Of a stretch of 32,582 nucleotides of DNA, positions 8,303 through 15,976 are shown one piece after another. Positions within the stretch are counted from its first letter, which is position 1, and the number at the start of each line of letters is the position of its first letter. This DNA comes from Acidobacteriota bacterium (GTDB lineage: Bacteria; Acidobacteriota; Terriglobia; Acidiferrales; UBA7541): contig JABDEK010000045.1 of NCBI GenBank assembly GCA_013287135.1, forward strand, positions 1 through 32,582. The letters run 5' to 3'. The notes beneath the pieces were generated by a model. It did no database searches and was not told the DNA's origin. It saw nothing but the letters and a program-made list of their open reading frames with translations. Position numbers and translations under genes: made by a program.

Positions 8303-9879
8303 ATGCGACGCTGGATGTTGGGAAAATCGAGCCAGACTTTCACGCCGCAGAAATGCGAGCCTTCCGTGCAAATCGGGGTGGAAATCCCGGCGCGAAGATG
8401 ACAAGGCGGACCGATATATCTGGCGAGCTCCGGTAAAACGGAACGGACTTGTTCTACTTCTTCAATCGAGGCCTGATAAATTTCTTCCTGTGCGTTGAAG
8501 CAAGTACGCATGGTCCATTTGTGGAGCAAATGCAAAAGCGATCCAGTTTCCAACAGGCGAATAGCCTTTGCGTTAGGTAATAGATACAGCGCGAATTCCA
8601 AGGGGACGCCGCGGTCGAGTAATTCGTTCTTCGCAGTCCACGCGTCTTCCATGGCGCGCGCGTAGATTTCCAAGGCGCGCGGATTATCGCGTATCAACAG
8701 GGGCGCGATATAGTCGGGCGAACGAGTGTCCGCCAGAGTCAGCAGGGGCCGCGAACCGGGAACCATGCGGTGGCGTTGGTCCTGGCTGTCGGCGGTGTGG
8801 CTGATCTTTTTCGCGAAAGTAAAATTGGCATGCTGCAATGCGCGCATCATGGGGGCATGCACGCCGATGTCGAGCGTTTCGCGGCGGTATGGATTGCGCA
8901 CTGGATTTAGCATGCGGTCCACGGCTTCGGCGTCGGGGCATTCCGCGACGGTCAAACCCATCACAGCGCGGTAGGCGTCGGCCATCACCGGAATTGCATG
9001 CGGCGGGTAGTCAACGAGGCTGGAAGTGAGGCCGGCCAACTTTGCATCAAACTCGCGCGCGAATGCTTCGCCATCGCGCTTGGGTTGGTGCCATTCCGGC
9101 GGCTCGTCCATAGGTGCGTTATCAAAGCGATCGAAGAATTGCGGATCCACTTCACGGACGCGCGCGACCATCCCTCCAATCACCTGGTGCGCTTCAGACG
9201 GCGTATCACTCGCCGCATGCATGCGCCACAGCCGGTGCAGAACGATTCCCGAGAGTGTGTGCACCATGGTGGTAAAAGCGGCTACCGGGAGAACGTAACG
9301 CGCAACTTCAATGGCACGTTTCTCCGCTTGTCGATCCACTTTTTGCACGCGCTTGGGATGCGACATGGGGCTGACGTGCCAGATATCCGCAAGAATTCCG
9401 CGAGCGGCGGGTTGCAGCACGTGCGTGAGTTCGCGATAAGAATCCCAGGCACGGGCTACTGCTCTCTCGTAAATCGCGCGCTCGTGTGGTCCGAAATTTG
9501 CGCTCTCAGCAGGCACATACGCTTGCGGACGATCCAGTCGAACGTACCGTTGGCTCTGCTGCTCTGAGTTGTAAAAGGGATGCGCGTGGAGAAATGACCA
9601 CACAAACTGCCGGCTAATGTTTTCCAAGCCGAACTCGAAATGAGCATGCTGGAATACGGTGTGGTGGCCGCCGTAGTAAGTGGCCGAGCCGATATTTACA
9701 CGCTGCTTGTCGGTGATTTCTTCTGGTCCGATCAAGCGCGGCGAGTAGCAGGTCCGGGCAGCCGCAATGGCGGAATCAAATGGGTGCGCAAAGTAGTTGC
9801 GTAAGGTTACCTGGGGCGCTGCGGTTTCCACCTGCGATCCAATCGGCGGTTCAGACGATGGAAAAAATTGCGTGGCCAT
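8299..9879 (-). CDS. Tandem-domain ThyX-like protein (FAD-dependent thymidylate synthase family)
   Basis: The 526 residues hold two ThyX-like units; ordinary ThyX is roughly 220-250 residues. Unit 1 (about 25-250) has SEQQSQRY at 105-112, corresponding to the family signature ending in S-x-R-Y, and an EAHQVI helix. Unit 2 (about 335-526) has a second signature-like region (ADSQDQRHR at 363-371) and RTCFNAQEEI, which matches the C-terminal R..xxAQxEI motif. The canonical RHR is not conserved in unit 1 (aligned as AHP), so dUMP methylation is not assured. A C-terminal cysteine set (C493, C504, C511) is an extra feature. By family it would use FAD and folate to make dTMP; a divergent role is possible. 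It is coupled to the membrane protein gene downstream. Confidence 0.8.
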   Translation of the reverse strand: MATQFFPSSEPPIGSQVETAAPQVTLRNYFAHPFDSAIAAARTCYSPRLIGPEEITDKQRVNIGSATYYGGHHTVFQHAHFEFGLENISRQFVWSFLHAHPFYNSEQQSQRYVRLDRPQAYVPAESANFGPHERAIYERAVARAWDSYRELTHVLQPAARGILADIWHVSPMSHPKRVQKVDRQAEKRAIEVARYVLPVAAFTTMVHTLSGIVLHRLWRMHAASDTPSEAHQVIGGMVARVREVDPQFFDRFDNAPMDEPPEWHQPKRDGEAFAREFDAKLAGLTSSLVDYPPHAIPVMADAYRAVMGLTVAECPDAEAVDRMLNPVRNPYRRETLDIGVHAPMMRALQHANFTFAKKISHTADSQDQRHRMVPGSRPLLTLADTRSPDYIAPLLIRDNPRALEIYARAMEDAWTAKNELLDRGVPLEFALYLLPNAKAIRLLETGSLLHLLHKWTMRTCFNAQEEIYQASIEEVEQVRSVLPELARYIGPPCHLRAGISTPICTEGSHFCGVKVWLDFPNIQRRI

Positions 9880-9890
9880 TTTCTACGAGC

Positions 9891-9919
9891 ATTGTACACC
9901 GCACAGGAGTTAATTTCAG
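9891..9919 (-). promoter_or_regulatory. Sigma70-type promoter of the ThyX-like gene
   Basis: Read on the minus strand, CTGAAA and TACAAT are separated by 17 bases. The expected start point is about 5 bases before the ATG at 9879, so the mRNA would have almost no leader; no Shine-Dalgarno sequence is present there either. Confidence 0.5.
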
Positions 9920-9926
9920 TGTGGCG

Positions 9927-9962
9927 AAAAAAAGCCCTCGGAACTTTGGTCCGAGGGCTTTT
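9927..9962 (-). terminator. Terminator of rpmE (probably bidirectional)
   Basis: An 11-bp perfect stem (arms AAGCCCTCGGA and TCCGAGGGCTT) with a 7-base loop is followed on the minus strand by a run of seven T. It lies about 35 bp past the rpmE stop. On the plus strand there is also a short T run. Confidence 0.9.
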
Positions 9963-9995
9963 GATTTTCGAGATTCGAGCTAAGAAAAAGTAGCG

Positions 9996-10220
9996 CTACT
10001 TTTTTATGGCAGCCGCTTTGTCCGCATACTTTTTCTGGAACCGCTCCACGCGACCGGCGGTGTCGATCAATTTTTGCTTGCCGGTAAAGAATGGATGGCA
10101 GTTGGAACAAATTTCAACGCGGATCATGTTGCCCTTGATGGTCGAGCGCGTGTCGAACGTATTGCCGCAGGCGCAATGCACCTTTACGGCATGATAATCG
10201 GGATGGATTCCTTCTTTCAT
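9996..10220 (-). CDS. rpmE: 50S ribosomal protein L31, zinc-binding form
   Basis: A 74-residue protein of the large ribosomal subunit, starting [10 protein letters not shown], the usual L31 N-terminus. The zinc-ribbon cysteines are present (HCACGN and CSNCHPF), so this is the Cys-containing, zinc-binding type rather than the zinc-independent paralogue. The ATG at 10220 has AGGAG 6-7 bases upstream; an upstream in-frame start would add a segment unlike L31. A promoter and terminator flank it, so it is a single-gene transcript. Confidence 0.97.
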   Translation of the reverse strand: MKEGIHPDYHAVKVHCACGNTFDTRSTIKGNMIRVEICSNCHPFFTGKQKLIDTAGRVERFQKKYADKAAAIKK

Positions 10221-10302
10221 GGGCGCTCCTATTTGCTGACCGGTCTGCGCAACCATTGGGACGGGACACACGGTCGCGTCGCTAGGTCAGCGGGAAACTC
10301 TA

Positions 10303-10330
10303 ATTATATTGCATCTATGCTGAATTGCAA
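10303..10330 (-). promoter_or_regulatory. Sigma70-type promoter of rpmE
   Basis: On the minus strand a perfect TATAAT (10308 to 10303) is preceded after 16 bases by TTGCAA. The leader to the rpmE ATG would be about 75 nt. Confidence 0.6.
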
Positions 10331-10387
10331 CGATGGGTTAGATGCTCAGGGAGCCGACGCGGATGCCGCAGAAGCCCTCATAATTGC

Positions 10388-11755
10388 TTAAGAAACGAAA
10401 GAACATCCGGCACGTATGCGACCGCCTTCCAGACCCTGAATGTATGCCTGGCGCAGGATAACGCGTACCGGCGGCAAAATGGGGACGTGAAGAATTGCGC
10501 TGAACTGTTTCGGCAGTTCTCCACCCTTTTCCAGAAGTAGCGCGACTCCGCCGTAGCTTAAGTCAATCACGGTGGCCATTCGCTTATCTGTTTCGCTGAG
10601 CATGGCGTACGCTTTCGTTCCAGCGAGCGATACGCGTTCCCATTTGCGTTTTTCGTCACGCGATGGCGAAGTGGAAATTGGGGTCGGCTTCGGCGGTTGT
10701 CCAGAGCCAGATCCGGCTGATGGCGGCGGGGGCTCAACCGGACGATCCTCCTGGTGCGTTCGATGAGAAGCATCTTGCGGCGACGCCGAATCCGCTGAGG
10801 ACGGAACTTCGCGCCCACGCCTCGGCAAAGGTTCTTCAGGTCGCGCCTTCGGAGCACCCTGCGGAGAGGCGCCGGTAATTTCCTGGCCTCTCGACGGACG
10901 CTCGTCGCGAGGGCTCTCTGGCGATGAAGAAGAGACCGGCGGTGTTAAGCGCGAGGCAATGCGTCCGGCATTCTTCAGTTGATAGAGACGATCGTCGGCC
11001 GTTCCCATCAATTCGCTTTTCTGCTCGCCATCCACCGGTAGCACAGCGATACCGAAGTCCAGAGTTACGCCGGGGTCCAATTTCAGCGAATGAATGTCGC
11101 CTTCGTATTGAGCGCGAACGCGGCGGCAAAGCGTATTGGCCTGTTCCGTATCCGTCTGAGGCAGAAGCAGCGCGAATTCGTCTCCGCCGATGCGAAAAGC
11201 GAAGTCTGACGCGCGCAACGTTTTTCGCAAAGTGGCTGCAGCGAGCTGCAATATCTGATCGCCTTGCAAATGGCCGTGGCGGTCATTCACTTCTTTGAGC
11301 TTGTGGACGTCGAGGATTACTACGGCGAGCTGGTGGCCGTAACGTTTCGCACGATTCAATTCTTTGTCGCAGTATTCGTCGAAAAGACGGCGATTGTACA
11401 GGCCGGTTAGCGGGTCGGTCGCCGCGTTGATCTGAAGCTTCTTGAATTCTTCGTACTCCATCAGAATGGGGACGCGCAGGAAATTCGTGGAAGCCAGGAC
11501 ATCAACCATCGCTGTCTTCAACGAAATCTTTTTCCCGATGCTTTCGGCTAGCTCGCGACGACGGATTAAAATTCGTTCCCAATATTCATTGGCTTGTGCG
11601 TCGGAAAGATCGATGCGCGCAATGGTGCGAAAAAATTGGCGTAAAAATTGACCGCGAGCGGAGTCCTCGAGACCTTCCAAGGTCTCGGCGAGAACCTCGA
11701 GATAGGAGTCTTCCGCAGAAGGCTGTGGAGCCAAGGATTCGGGCTGGGGCATCAA
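10388..11755 (-). CDS. Diguanylate cyclase fused to a C-terminal PilZ domain (GGDEF-PilZ)
   Basis: A 455-residue cytoplasmic protein. Residues 1-105 are helical and unassigned. The GGDEF domain (about 106-270) keeps GGDEF at 190-194, the metal ligand D149, N157 and D166 of the substrate site, and the inhibitory-site RxxD (R181-D184) five residues before GGDEF. It should therefore make cyclic-di-GMP from GTP and be feedback-inhibited. The second Asp of the usual DxD is His151, which is a non-ligand position. A Pro/Ser/Arg-rich linker (about 272-365) leads to a PilZ domain (368-455) with R370-xxx-R374 and D398-x-S400-xx-G403, the product-binding signature. The protein can thus make and sense the same messenger. 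A sigma54-like promoter lies 63-80 bases upstream. It heads the cyclic-di-GMP/sigma54 block. Confidence 0.93.
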   Translation of the reverse strand: MMPQPESLAPQPSAEDSYLEVLAETLEGLEDSARGQFLRQFFRTIARIDLSDAQANEYWERILIRRRELAESIGKKISLKTAMVDVLASTNFLRVPILMEYEEFKKLQINAATDPLTGLYNRRLFDEYCDKELNRAKRYGHQLAVVILDVHKLKEVNDRHGHLQGDQILQLAAATLRKTLRASDFAFRIGGDEFALLLPQTDTEQANTLCRRVRAQYEGDIHSLKLDPGVTLDFGIAVLPVDGEQKSELMGTADDRLYQLKNAGRIASRLTPPVSSSSPESPRDERPSRGQEITGASPQGAPKARPEEPLPRRGREVPSSADSASPQDASHRTHQEDRPVEPPPPSAGSGSGQPPKPTPISTSPSRDEKRKWERVSLAGTKAYAMLSETDKRMATVIDLSYGGVALLLEKGGELPKQFSAILHVPILPPVRVILRQAYIQGLEGGRIRAGCSFVS

Positions 11756-11818
11756 TGGGTTCCGGAAAAGTTCTAGCTTCCCTAACTAAGGGGCCACTGC
11801 GGGGGCAGAGGACTTACA

Positions 11819-11834
11819 GCAAGGGACAGTCCAA
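11819..11834 (-). promoter_or_regulatory. Candidate sigma54 promoter of the GGDEF-PilZ gene
   Basis: On the minus strand the sequence reads TTGGACT-GTCCC-TTGC followed by T. The invariant GG and GC are exactly ten bases apart and the -12 box TTGC is perfect; the -24 box matches less well. The predicted start would give a leader of about 50 nt. The rest of the 286-bp gap 11756-12041 holds no gene that I can support. Confidence 0.5.
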
Positions 11835-12041
11835 TCTCTGAACAGAATGCTGAACCATAGAAGACACGTAAGTTACTGCCAGAAGGAAAATTACACGGTT
11901 TCTGCAGGACGTCAATGGCGAATTGAGGGCGTAGGCCGAGTGAGAATGTAAATGGATTCCACTTTGTGGCAACGCCAAGTCATAATCGGCCGGAGAGACT
12001 TGTGGAAAAGCGGTGCGATAGGAAAACCTTGCGGAAAAGAC

Positions 12042-12404
12042 TTAGCCAATCGGCTTCAGAAATTCGACTCCAACCAGGTAAACATCGCCTGCCTGCTGCT
12101 GCCTTTTCACTCGCGCCTGGATCGGCGGCATGCCTGCGGGAACTAAGCCTGTGGAAGTAATCGAAGGTGCCGGGATTGTGAGGGTAATGATTTCGTTCAC
12201 CCCTAAGGAACGAGGACAAGTAAGAAAAGCCCCTAAACCGCTGACGTCTAAAGTCTTAGCTAGCTCCAGAAACTGTTCATCATGCGCATCTCGTCCACGG
12301 ATGAACATCGGCACCTGCAGATGGATTCGCTGGAAGCGCCTACGCTCTTCATAGAGCGGGGCCATACTTACTTTGTGGTGAAGAACGTTTTCCGACACGC
12401 CCAT
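12042..12404 (-). CDS. Single-domain PilZ protein (cyclic-di-GMP receptor)
   Basis: A 120-residue cytoplasmic protein with a complete PilZ signature: R22-xxx-R26 in ERRRFQR and D53-V-S55-xx-G58, followed by the hydrophobic strand GAFL. By family it binds dimeric cyclic-di-GMP and passes the signal to an unknown partner. ATG at 12404 is chosen because GGAG lies 5-6 bases upstream; the longer open frame would run through the candidate sigma54 promoter and cannot be translated from that transcript. The leader carries repeated AGTAC elements. It is the only gene between the GGDEF-PilZ gene and the kinase, and diverges from the kinase. Confidence 0.88.
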   Translation of the reverse strand: MGVSENVLHHKVSMAPLYEERRRFQRIHLQVPMFIRGRDAHDEQFLELAKTLDVSGLGAFLTCPRSLGVNEIITLTIPAPSITSTGLVPAGMPPIQARVKRQQQAGDVYLVGVEFLKPIG

Positions 12405-12405
12405 T

Positions 12406-12436
12406 AGTACTCCAGTTTTAGTACTCACACTAGTAC
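12406..12436 (-). repeat. Triple AGTAC motif in the PilZ leader
   Basis: AGTAC occurs at 12406-12410, 12420-12424 and 12432-12436. Read on the minus strand, the nonamer GAGTACTAA occurs twice in exact copy, 14 bases apart, and the copy nearest the gene includes the ribosome binding site and runs into the ATG. The elements lie downstream of the predicted transcription start, so they would be in the mRNA or bind a repressor there. Confidence 0.55.
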
Positions 12437-12457
12437 GCAATTTGAATGCAACTTCTT

Positions 12458-12473
12458 GCAGTCGGTAAGCCAA
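12458..12473 (-). promoter_or_regulatory. Candidate sigma54 promoter of the PilZ gene at 12042-12404
   Basis: On the minus strand the sequence reads TTGGCTT-ACCGA-CTGC followed by A: TGGC at -24, GC at -12, exactly ten bases between GG and GC. The predicted leader is about 40 nt. Confidence 0.55.
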
Positions 12474-12732
12474 AACTTAAATAACACATTATCAGCGGAT
12501 TACAAGCGCCTGAAATCCCGGGAGACCGTGACCCCGAGTCAATTGGGCAAATATACTCCAGTAGATTTCCAATTTTATGCAAGTGCATAGCGCAAACTAG
12601 GACGTATTTACCATTGACTCCATTCCGAGGCTTTGCGAGCATGAGTCTCCTTGAGCGCGGTCCCTTCGCCAGTCGCGAAAAACTCAAGAGTGGTGTCTTC
12701 GCCCCTGCGACAAGTCCCCAAGGGAGGGGAAT

Positions 12733-13950
12733 TTGACGAATAGCCTCATAGCGGACCCACAGGCTACCGGCCAGCAGGTTTTTCACCTGGTGGCTAGTCT
12801 GTTAGACGCATTTGACCGTCCATTGGTGGTCGCAGACCGAGCGGGCCGAATTTTGTTTACGAACTTGCATGCCCAGGATCAACTTAGCCCCAACGGAACA
12901 TCGTCCAAGATAGAGCTGAACCTCTTCAGAGATATTCTGCGTGCTGATCGTAAGGGCATCGTGGATCAGTTGGAAAGCGGCGAACAAGAAGTGAATCTTC
13001 AAGTGGATTCGCCGGCGGGGAAGAGCCGCGCGAGAGTTCGCTGGCTCCCGGAACCGGATTGGCTGGTTGTTTACGTAGAACCAACCGCGCCGCAATCGCT
13101 AGCCAACGAAGCAGAGATGCGGCAGACGGTGCAAGAGTTGATGCAAGAGCGCGAGATTACCTACCGGAATCTTCTCGCGGCGTACTTGCGGCTTCAAGAA
13201 GTGAATCGGCAGAAAACGGTTTTTCTAGCTTCGGCCGCACATGAGTTGAAAACTCCTTTGGCGGTTATGAAAGGCTATTACGATCTTTTGCTGTCGGGTT
13301 CGCTGGGAAAACTTACAGATCGCCAGCGCGACATGCTGCAGGAATCGAAAGAAAGCTGCGACCGTTTGGTGCGACTGGTTTCCATGTTCCTGAATTATTC
13401 GGCGCTCGAAAGCGGAAAATTGGTATTGCAGTTACGCGACAACGATTTGCGGGATTGCATTAATGACCTTACCTGCCGCTGGCAAGACGCGTTTCAGCGC
13501 GCGAAAGTGCATCTGGACATAAAAATTCATCCGGACTTGCCGTCGTTTAAATTCGATTACCAAAAAGTGCAGCAATGCGTTGCCAATCTGCTGGATAACG
13601 CGCTAAAGCACACGCCGCCGGAAGGGGCTGTTACTTTAGTTGCCGAGCCCCATTTCTGGGAGCGGCGAGTCTCAGAGGCGTCACCTTCCACCGATCGCCG
13701 GCGTGACAGCGGCATGCGCGCTAACAGCGTCCTAATTTCGGTTGCAGATACGGGCGGAGGAATTGCCGCGGAATTTCATCAGGAGATTTTTGAGGAATTC
13801 GTGCGTGTTGATCCATCCTCTTCTGGCATGGGCTTAGGCCTGGCGATTACTAAGCGTTTGATTCAAGCTCACCGTGGAAAAGTATGGGTTGATAGCGTGC
13901 TAGGAAGCGGAAGCTCATTTTCATTTTTGCTTCCCATTAACACCGAGTAA
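12733..13950 (+). CDS. Soluble PAS-domain sensor histidine kinase
   Basis: A 405-residue kinase without transmembrane helices or signal peptide, so it senses a cytoplasmic cue or is regulated by a partner. Residues 15-115 form a PAS-like domain (PLVVADRAGRILFTN), followed by a coiled linker (about 120-160). The dimerisation domain has the phospho-acceptor H170 in AAHELKTP. The ATPase domain has the N box (N285, N289 in NLLDNALKH), G1 DTGGGI at 339-344 and G2 GMGLGL at 365-370. The start is TTG with AAGGGAGGGG a few bases upstream. The NtrC-type regulator gene follows after 51 bp on the same strand, so the two are very probably cognate partners in one operon. Confidence 0.94.
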   Translation: MTNSLIADPQATGQQVFHLVASLLDAFDRPLVVADRAGRILFTNLHAQDQLSPNGTSSKIELNLFRDILRADRKGIVDQLESGEQEVNLQVDSPAGKSRARVRWLPEPDWLVVYVEPTAPQSLANEAEMRQTVQELMQEREITYRNLLAAYLRLQEVNRQKTVFLASAAHELKTPLAVMKGYYDLLLSGSLGKLTDRQRDMLQESKESCDRLVRLVSMFLNYSALESGKLVLQLRDNDLRDCINDLTCRWQDAFQRAKVHLDIKIHPDLPSFKFDYQKVQQCVANLLDNALKHTPPEGAVTLVAEPHFWERRVSEASPSTDRRRDSGMRANSVLISVADTGGGIAAEFHQEIFEEFVRVDPSSSGMGLGLAITKRLIQAHRGKVWVDSVLGSGSSFSFLLPINTE

Positions 13951-14001
13951 CTCGAAACATTGATTTATTGGAACGGACCAGTTCGTTCCCAGGGACATAC
14001 G

Positions 14002-15486
14002 ATGGCCGAAAAAGAAAAAATTCTGGTAGTGGACGACGAACCGAGTATCCGAAAGTACCTTCAGACGCTTTTGGAAGTGGATGGTTACGACGTCGAAACC
14101 GTTCCGGGCGGCAAAGAAGCGCTGGAGAAAGTCGGCGCCGGTTTACGTCCGCATTTCATTATCCTCGACGTATTGATGCCCGAAATTGACGGGCTCGAGA
14201 CTTTGCGTCAGTTGATGCAAATTGACCGCACTCTCAATGTAATCATGCTTTCCTGCTCGAACGAGGTAACCACGGTAGTCGAAGCGATCCGGTTAGGCGC
14301 TCTCGATTACTTGACCAAGCCATTCGAGAAACCGGAACTCGACGCGGCATTCTTGAAGTGCCGCCAGAAACAACAGTTGCGTTCCGAAAACAAAGCGCTG
14401 CGCGAATATTGCGAAGCACTCACCGAGGATCTTTCCTTCCTCGCTGCCAGCCCGCAAATGCTGAAGATTCGCCAGCAGATTTTGCAGATTGCTCCGGTCG
14501 ATGTGCCGGTCTTCATCAGCGGAGAGAGCGGAGTGGGTAAGGAAGTGGTGGCGCGGATGATTCATCTTCGCTCCACGCGGCGCGTGCAGGCGTTTGTAAA
14601 GGTGAATTGCGCGGCGCTTCCCGGAGAATTGCTTGAATCAGAGCTCTTCGGTTACGAACAAGGCGCTTTCACCGGCGCGGTGCGCTCTAAGCCGGGAAAA
14701 TTCGAACTGGCCAACAAAGGGACAATCTTTCTCGACGAAATCGCGGAGATGAGTCCGCATCTTCAAGCCAAGCTTCTGCACGTTCTGCAGGACGGTCAAT
14801 ATTCGCGGCTCGGTGCTCGTGCTGTCGTAAACGTGGATGTGCGAGTGCTCGCGGCTACCAACATGGATGTGAAAGAAGCCATGCGCTCGGGCCGCTTCCG
14901 TGAGGACCTCTATTACCGTTTGAACGTTCTCTCGATTCATATTCCGCCGCTACGCGAACGCACCACGGAAATACCGCTGCTATTCCGCCATTTCCTGGTG
15001 AAATACAGCGAAAAATATCAGAAGGCCGCTCCCGATCCTTCCAAGCATTTGATCGAAGCAGCCCTGCGGTACCCATGGCCGGGCAACTTGCGGGAACTGG
15101 AAAATTTCGTCAAACGTTACGTCATTCTGGAGGATGACGAAGGCAGCTTCCGAGAATTGCTGGAAATGACAGGCCAACAGCAGCGATTGATCCCGCGCGA
15201 TGCCGCTCCGGCGCCAAAGGAACAGGGCCTGAAAGCGCTCGTGCGCGGTTTGAAAGACGAAGCTGAAATGGAAGCGATCGCCGACGCGCTTGAAAAAACG
15301 AATTGGTGCCGCAAAGATGCCGCAAAAATGTTGGGTATTAGCTACAAAGCGCTACTTTACAAAATGCGCCAATTCAATTTGGATTCCGGGCGCGGTGCGC
15401 GCTCTGCGGCGGCGAAGGCTGCTCGAGAGGCTGCTGCGAAAGAGGCCGAGGCAAAAGAAAGCGCACCGGCGATTCGCGGGTCGTAG
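14002..15486 (+). CDS. NtrC-type sigma54-dependent response regulator
   Basis: A 494-residue transcription activator. The receiver keeps D11/D12, phospho-acceptor D56, S84 and K106. The AAA+ domain has Walker A GESGVGKE at 174-181, the sigma54-contacting GAFTGA loop at 221-226, Walker B IFLDEIAE at 242-249 and the arginine-finger region GRFREDLYYRLN. A Fis-type helix-turn-helix occupies about 423-460 (KDAAKMLGISYKALLYKM). It is followed by an unusual Ala/Lys/Glu-rich tail to residue 494. ATG at 14002 has AGGGA upstream and begins MAEKEKILVVDDE; an earlier TTG at 13960 has no support. It pairs with the kinase and is the natural activator for the sigma54-type promoters around it. Confidence 0.95.
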   Translation: MAEKEKILVVDDEPSIRKYLQTLLEVDGYDVETVPGGKEALEKVGAGLRPHFIILDVLMPEIDGLETLRQLMQIDRTLNVIMLSCSNEVTTVVEAIRLGALDYLTKPFEKPELDAAFLKCRQKQQLRSENKALREYCEALTEDLSFLAASPQMLKIRQQILQIAPVDVPVFISGESGVGKEVVARMIHLRSTRRVQAFVKVNCAALPGELLESELFGYEQGAFTGAVRSKPGKFELANKGTIFLDEIAEMSPHLQAKLLHVLQDGQYSRLGARAVVNVDVRVLAATNMDVKEAMRSGRFREDLYYRLNVLSIHIPPLRERTTEIPLLFRHFLVKYSEKYQKAAPDPSKHLIEAALRYPWPGNLRELENFVKRYVILEDDEGSFRELLEMTGQQQRLIPRDAAPAPKEQGLKALVRGLKDEAEMEAIADALEKTNWCRKDAAKMLGISYKALLYKMRQFNLDSGRGARSAAAKAAREAAAKEAEAKESAPAIRGS

Positions 15487-15527
15487 TCACAGAAACATTT
15501 CTTGTGTGGGATTCGGAATAGTCGTTC

Positions 15528-15561
15528 GAGGTCGTTGCGCGTCGATCCCTTGAACGACCTC
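15528..15561. repeat. Inverted repeat after the response regulator gene
   Basis: GAGGTCGTT (15528-15536) and AACGACCTC (15553-15561) are perfect inverted arms around a 16-base loop. GTCGTT is also repeated directly at 15521 and 15531 with a 10-base period. There is no T run after the stem, so a simple terminator is unlikely; a protein-binding site or an RNA hairpin are alternatives. Confidence 0.6.
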
Positions 15562-15903
15562 TCCAGGAGCTCACGGCCGTAGTACTGCTGAGGCCTAATA
15601 CTCCGTAGTCCTATTACGGGCAAATACTTGCACAGGCAAAGTGTTGCATATGTAGGGCACATTCAAAGAAATAGCTCTTCCACCCTGCTGCTAATTTGGT
15701 CTAGTATTCCGCTCCGACACAACGTTTTCCTAAATTCCGAATATGGAAAACCGACCGAGATCTCACCCCCAGCTGGGATCTTGGAAACGGTAGTTGCTGT
15801 TTTCAAAGGGTTTGCTTCGAGCGCCATTTTTTGGCTAAGTTATGCTTGATGAAATCCTTAGGTCCCTGATAGAGCACGTTCAAAGCTAAACACTTAGTGC
15901 ACT

Positions 15904-15920
15904 TTGGAATAGGGATTGCT
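15904..15920 (+). promoter_or_regulatory. Candidate sigma54 promoter of the PilZ gene at 15977
   Basis: The sequence reads TTGGAAT-AGGGA-TTGCT. GG and GC are ten bases apart and the -12 TTGC is perfect. The predicted start point leaves a leader of about 45 nt before the ATG at 15977. Confidence 0.55.
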
Positions 15921-15976
15921 ACTCTCACGACGGGGGTTGATGTGAACTTCAAAATTCTCTTAGCGGAGCACCAGGG

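Larger units (their letters stand above)
12405..12732. other. Divergent intergenic region between PilZ and kinase genes
   Basis: This 328-bp stretch has no supportable gene. It contains the AGTAC repeats, the minus-strand candidate sigma54 promoter of the PilZ gene, a TCCCGGGA palindrome about 45 bases further upstream (near 12517), and at its right end the ribosome binding site AAGGGAGGGGAA for the kinase. I found no sigma54 pattern facing the kinase and no convincing sigma70 promoter. Confidence 0.6.
15487..15976. other. Long regulatory intergenic region upstream of the second PilZ gene
   Basis: This 490-bp stretch has no supportable gene and looks richer in A and T than the flanking genes. 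It holds a 9-bp inverted repeat at 15528-15561, a perfect palindrome CCCAGCTGGG at 15768-15777 about 130 bases upstream of the sigma54-like promoter, and that promoter at 15904-15920. The palindrome is at a distance typical for binding sites of sigma54 activators, but its role is a guess. Confidence 0.55.
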
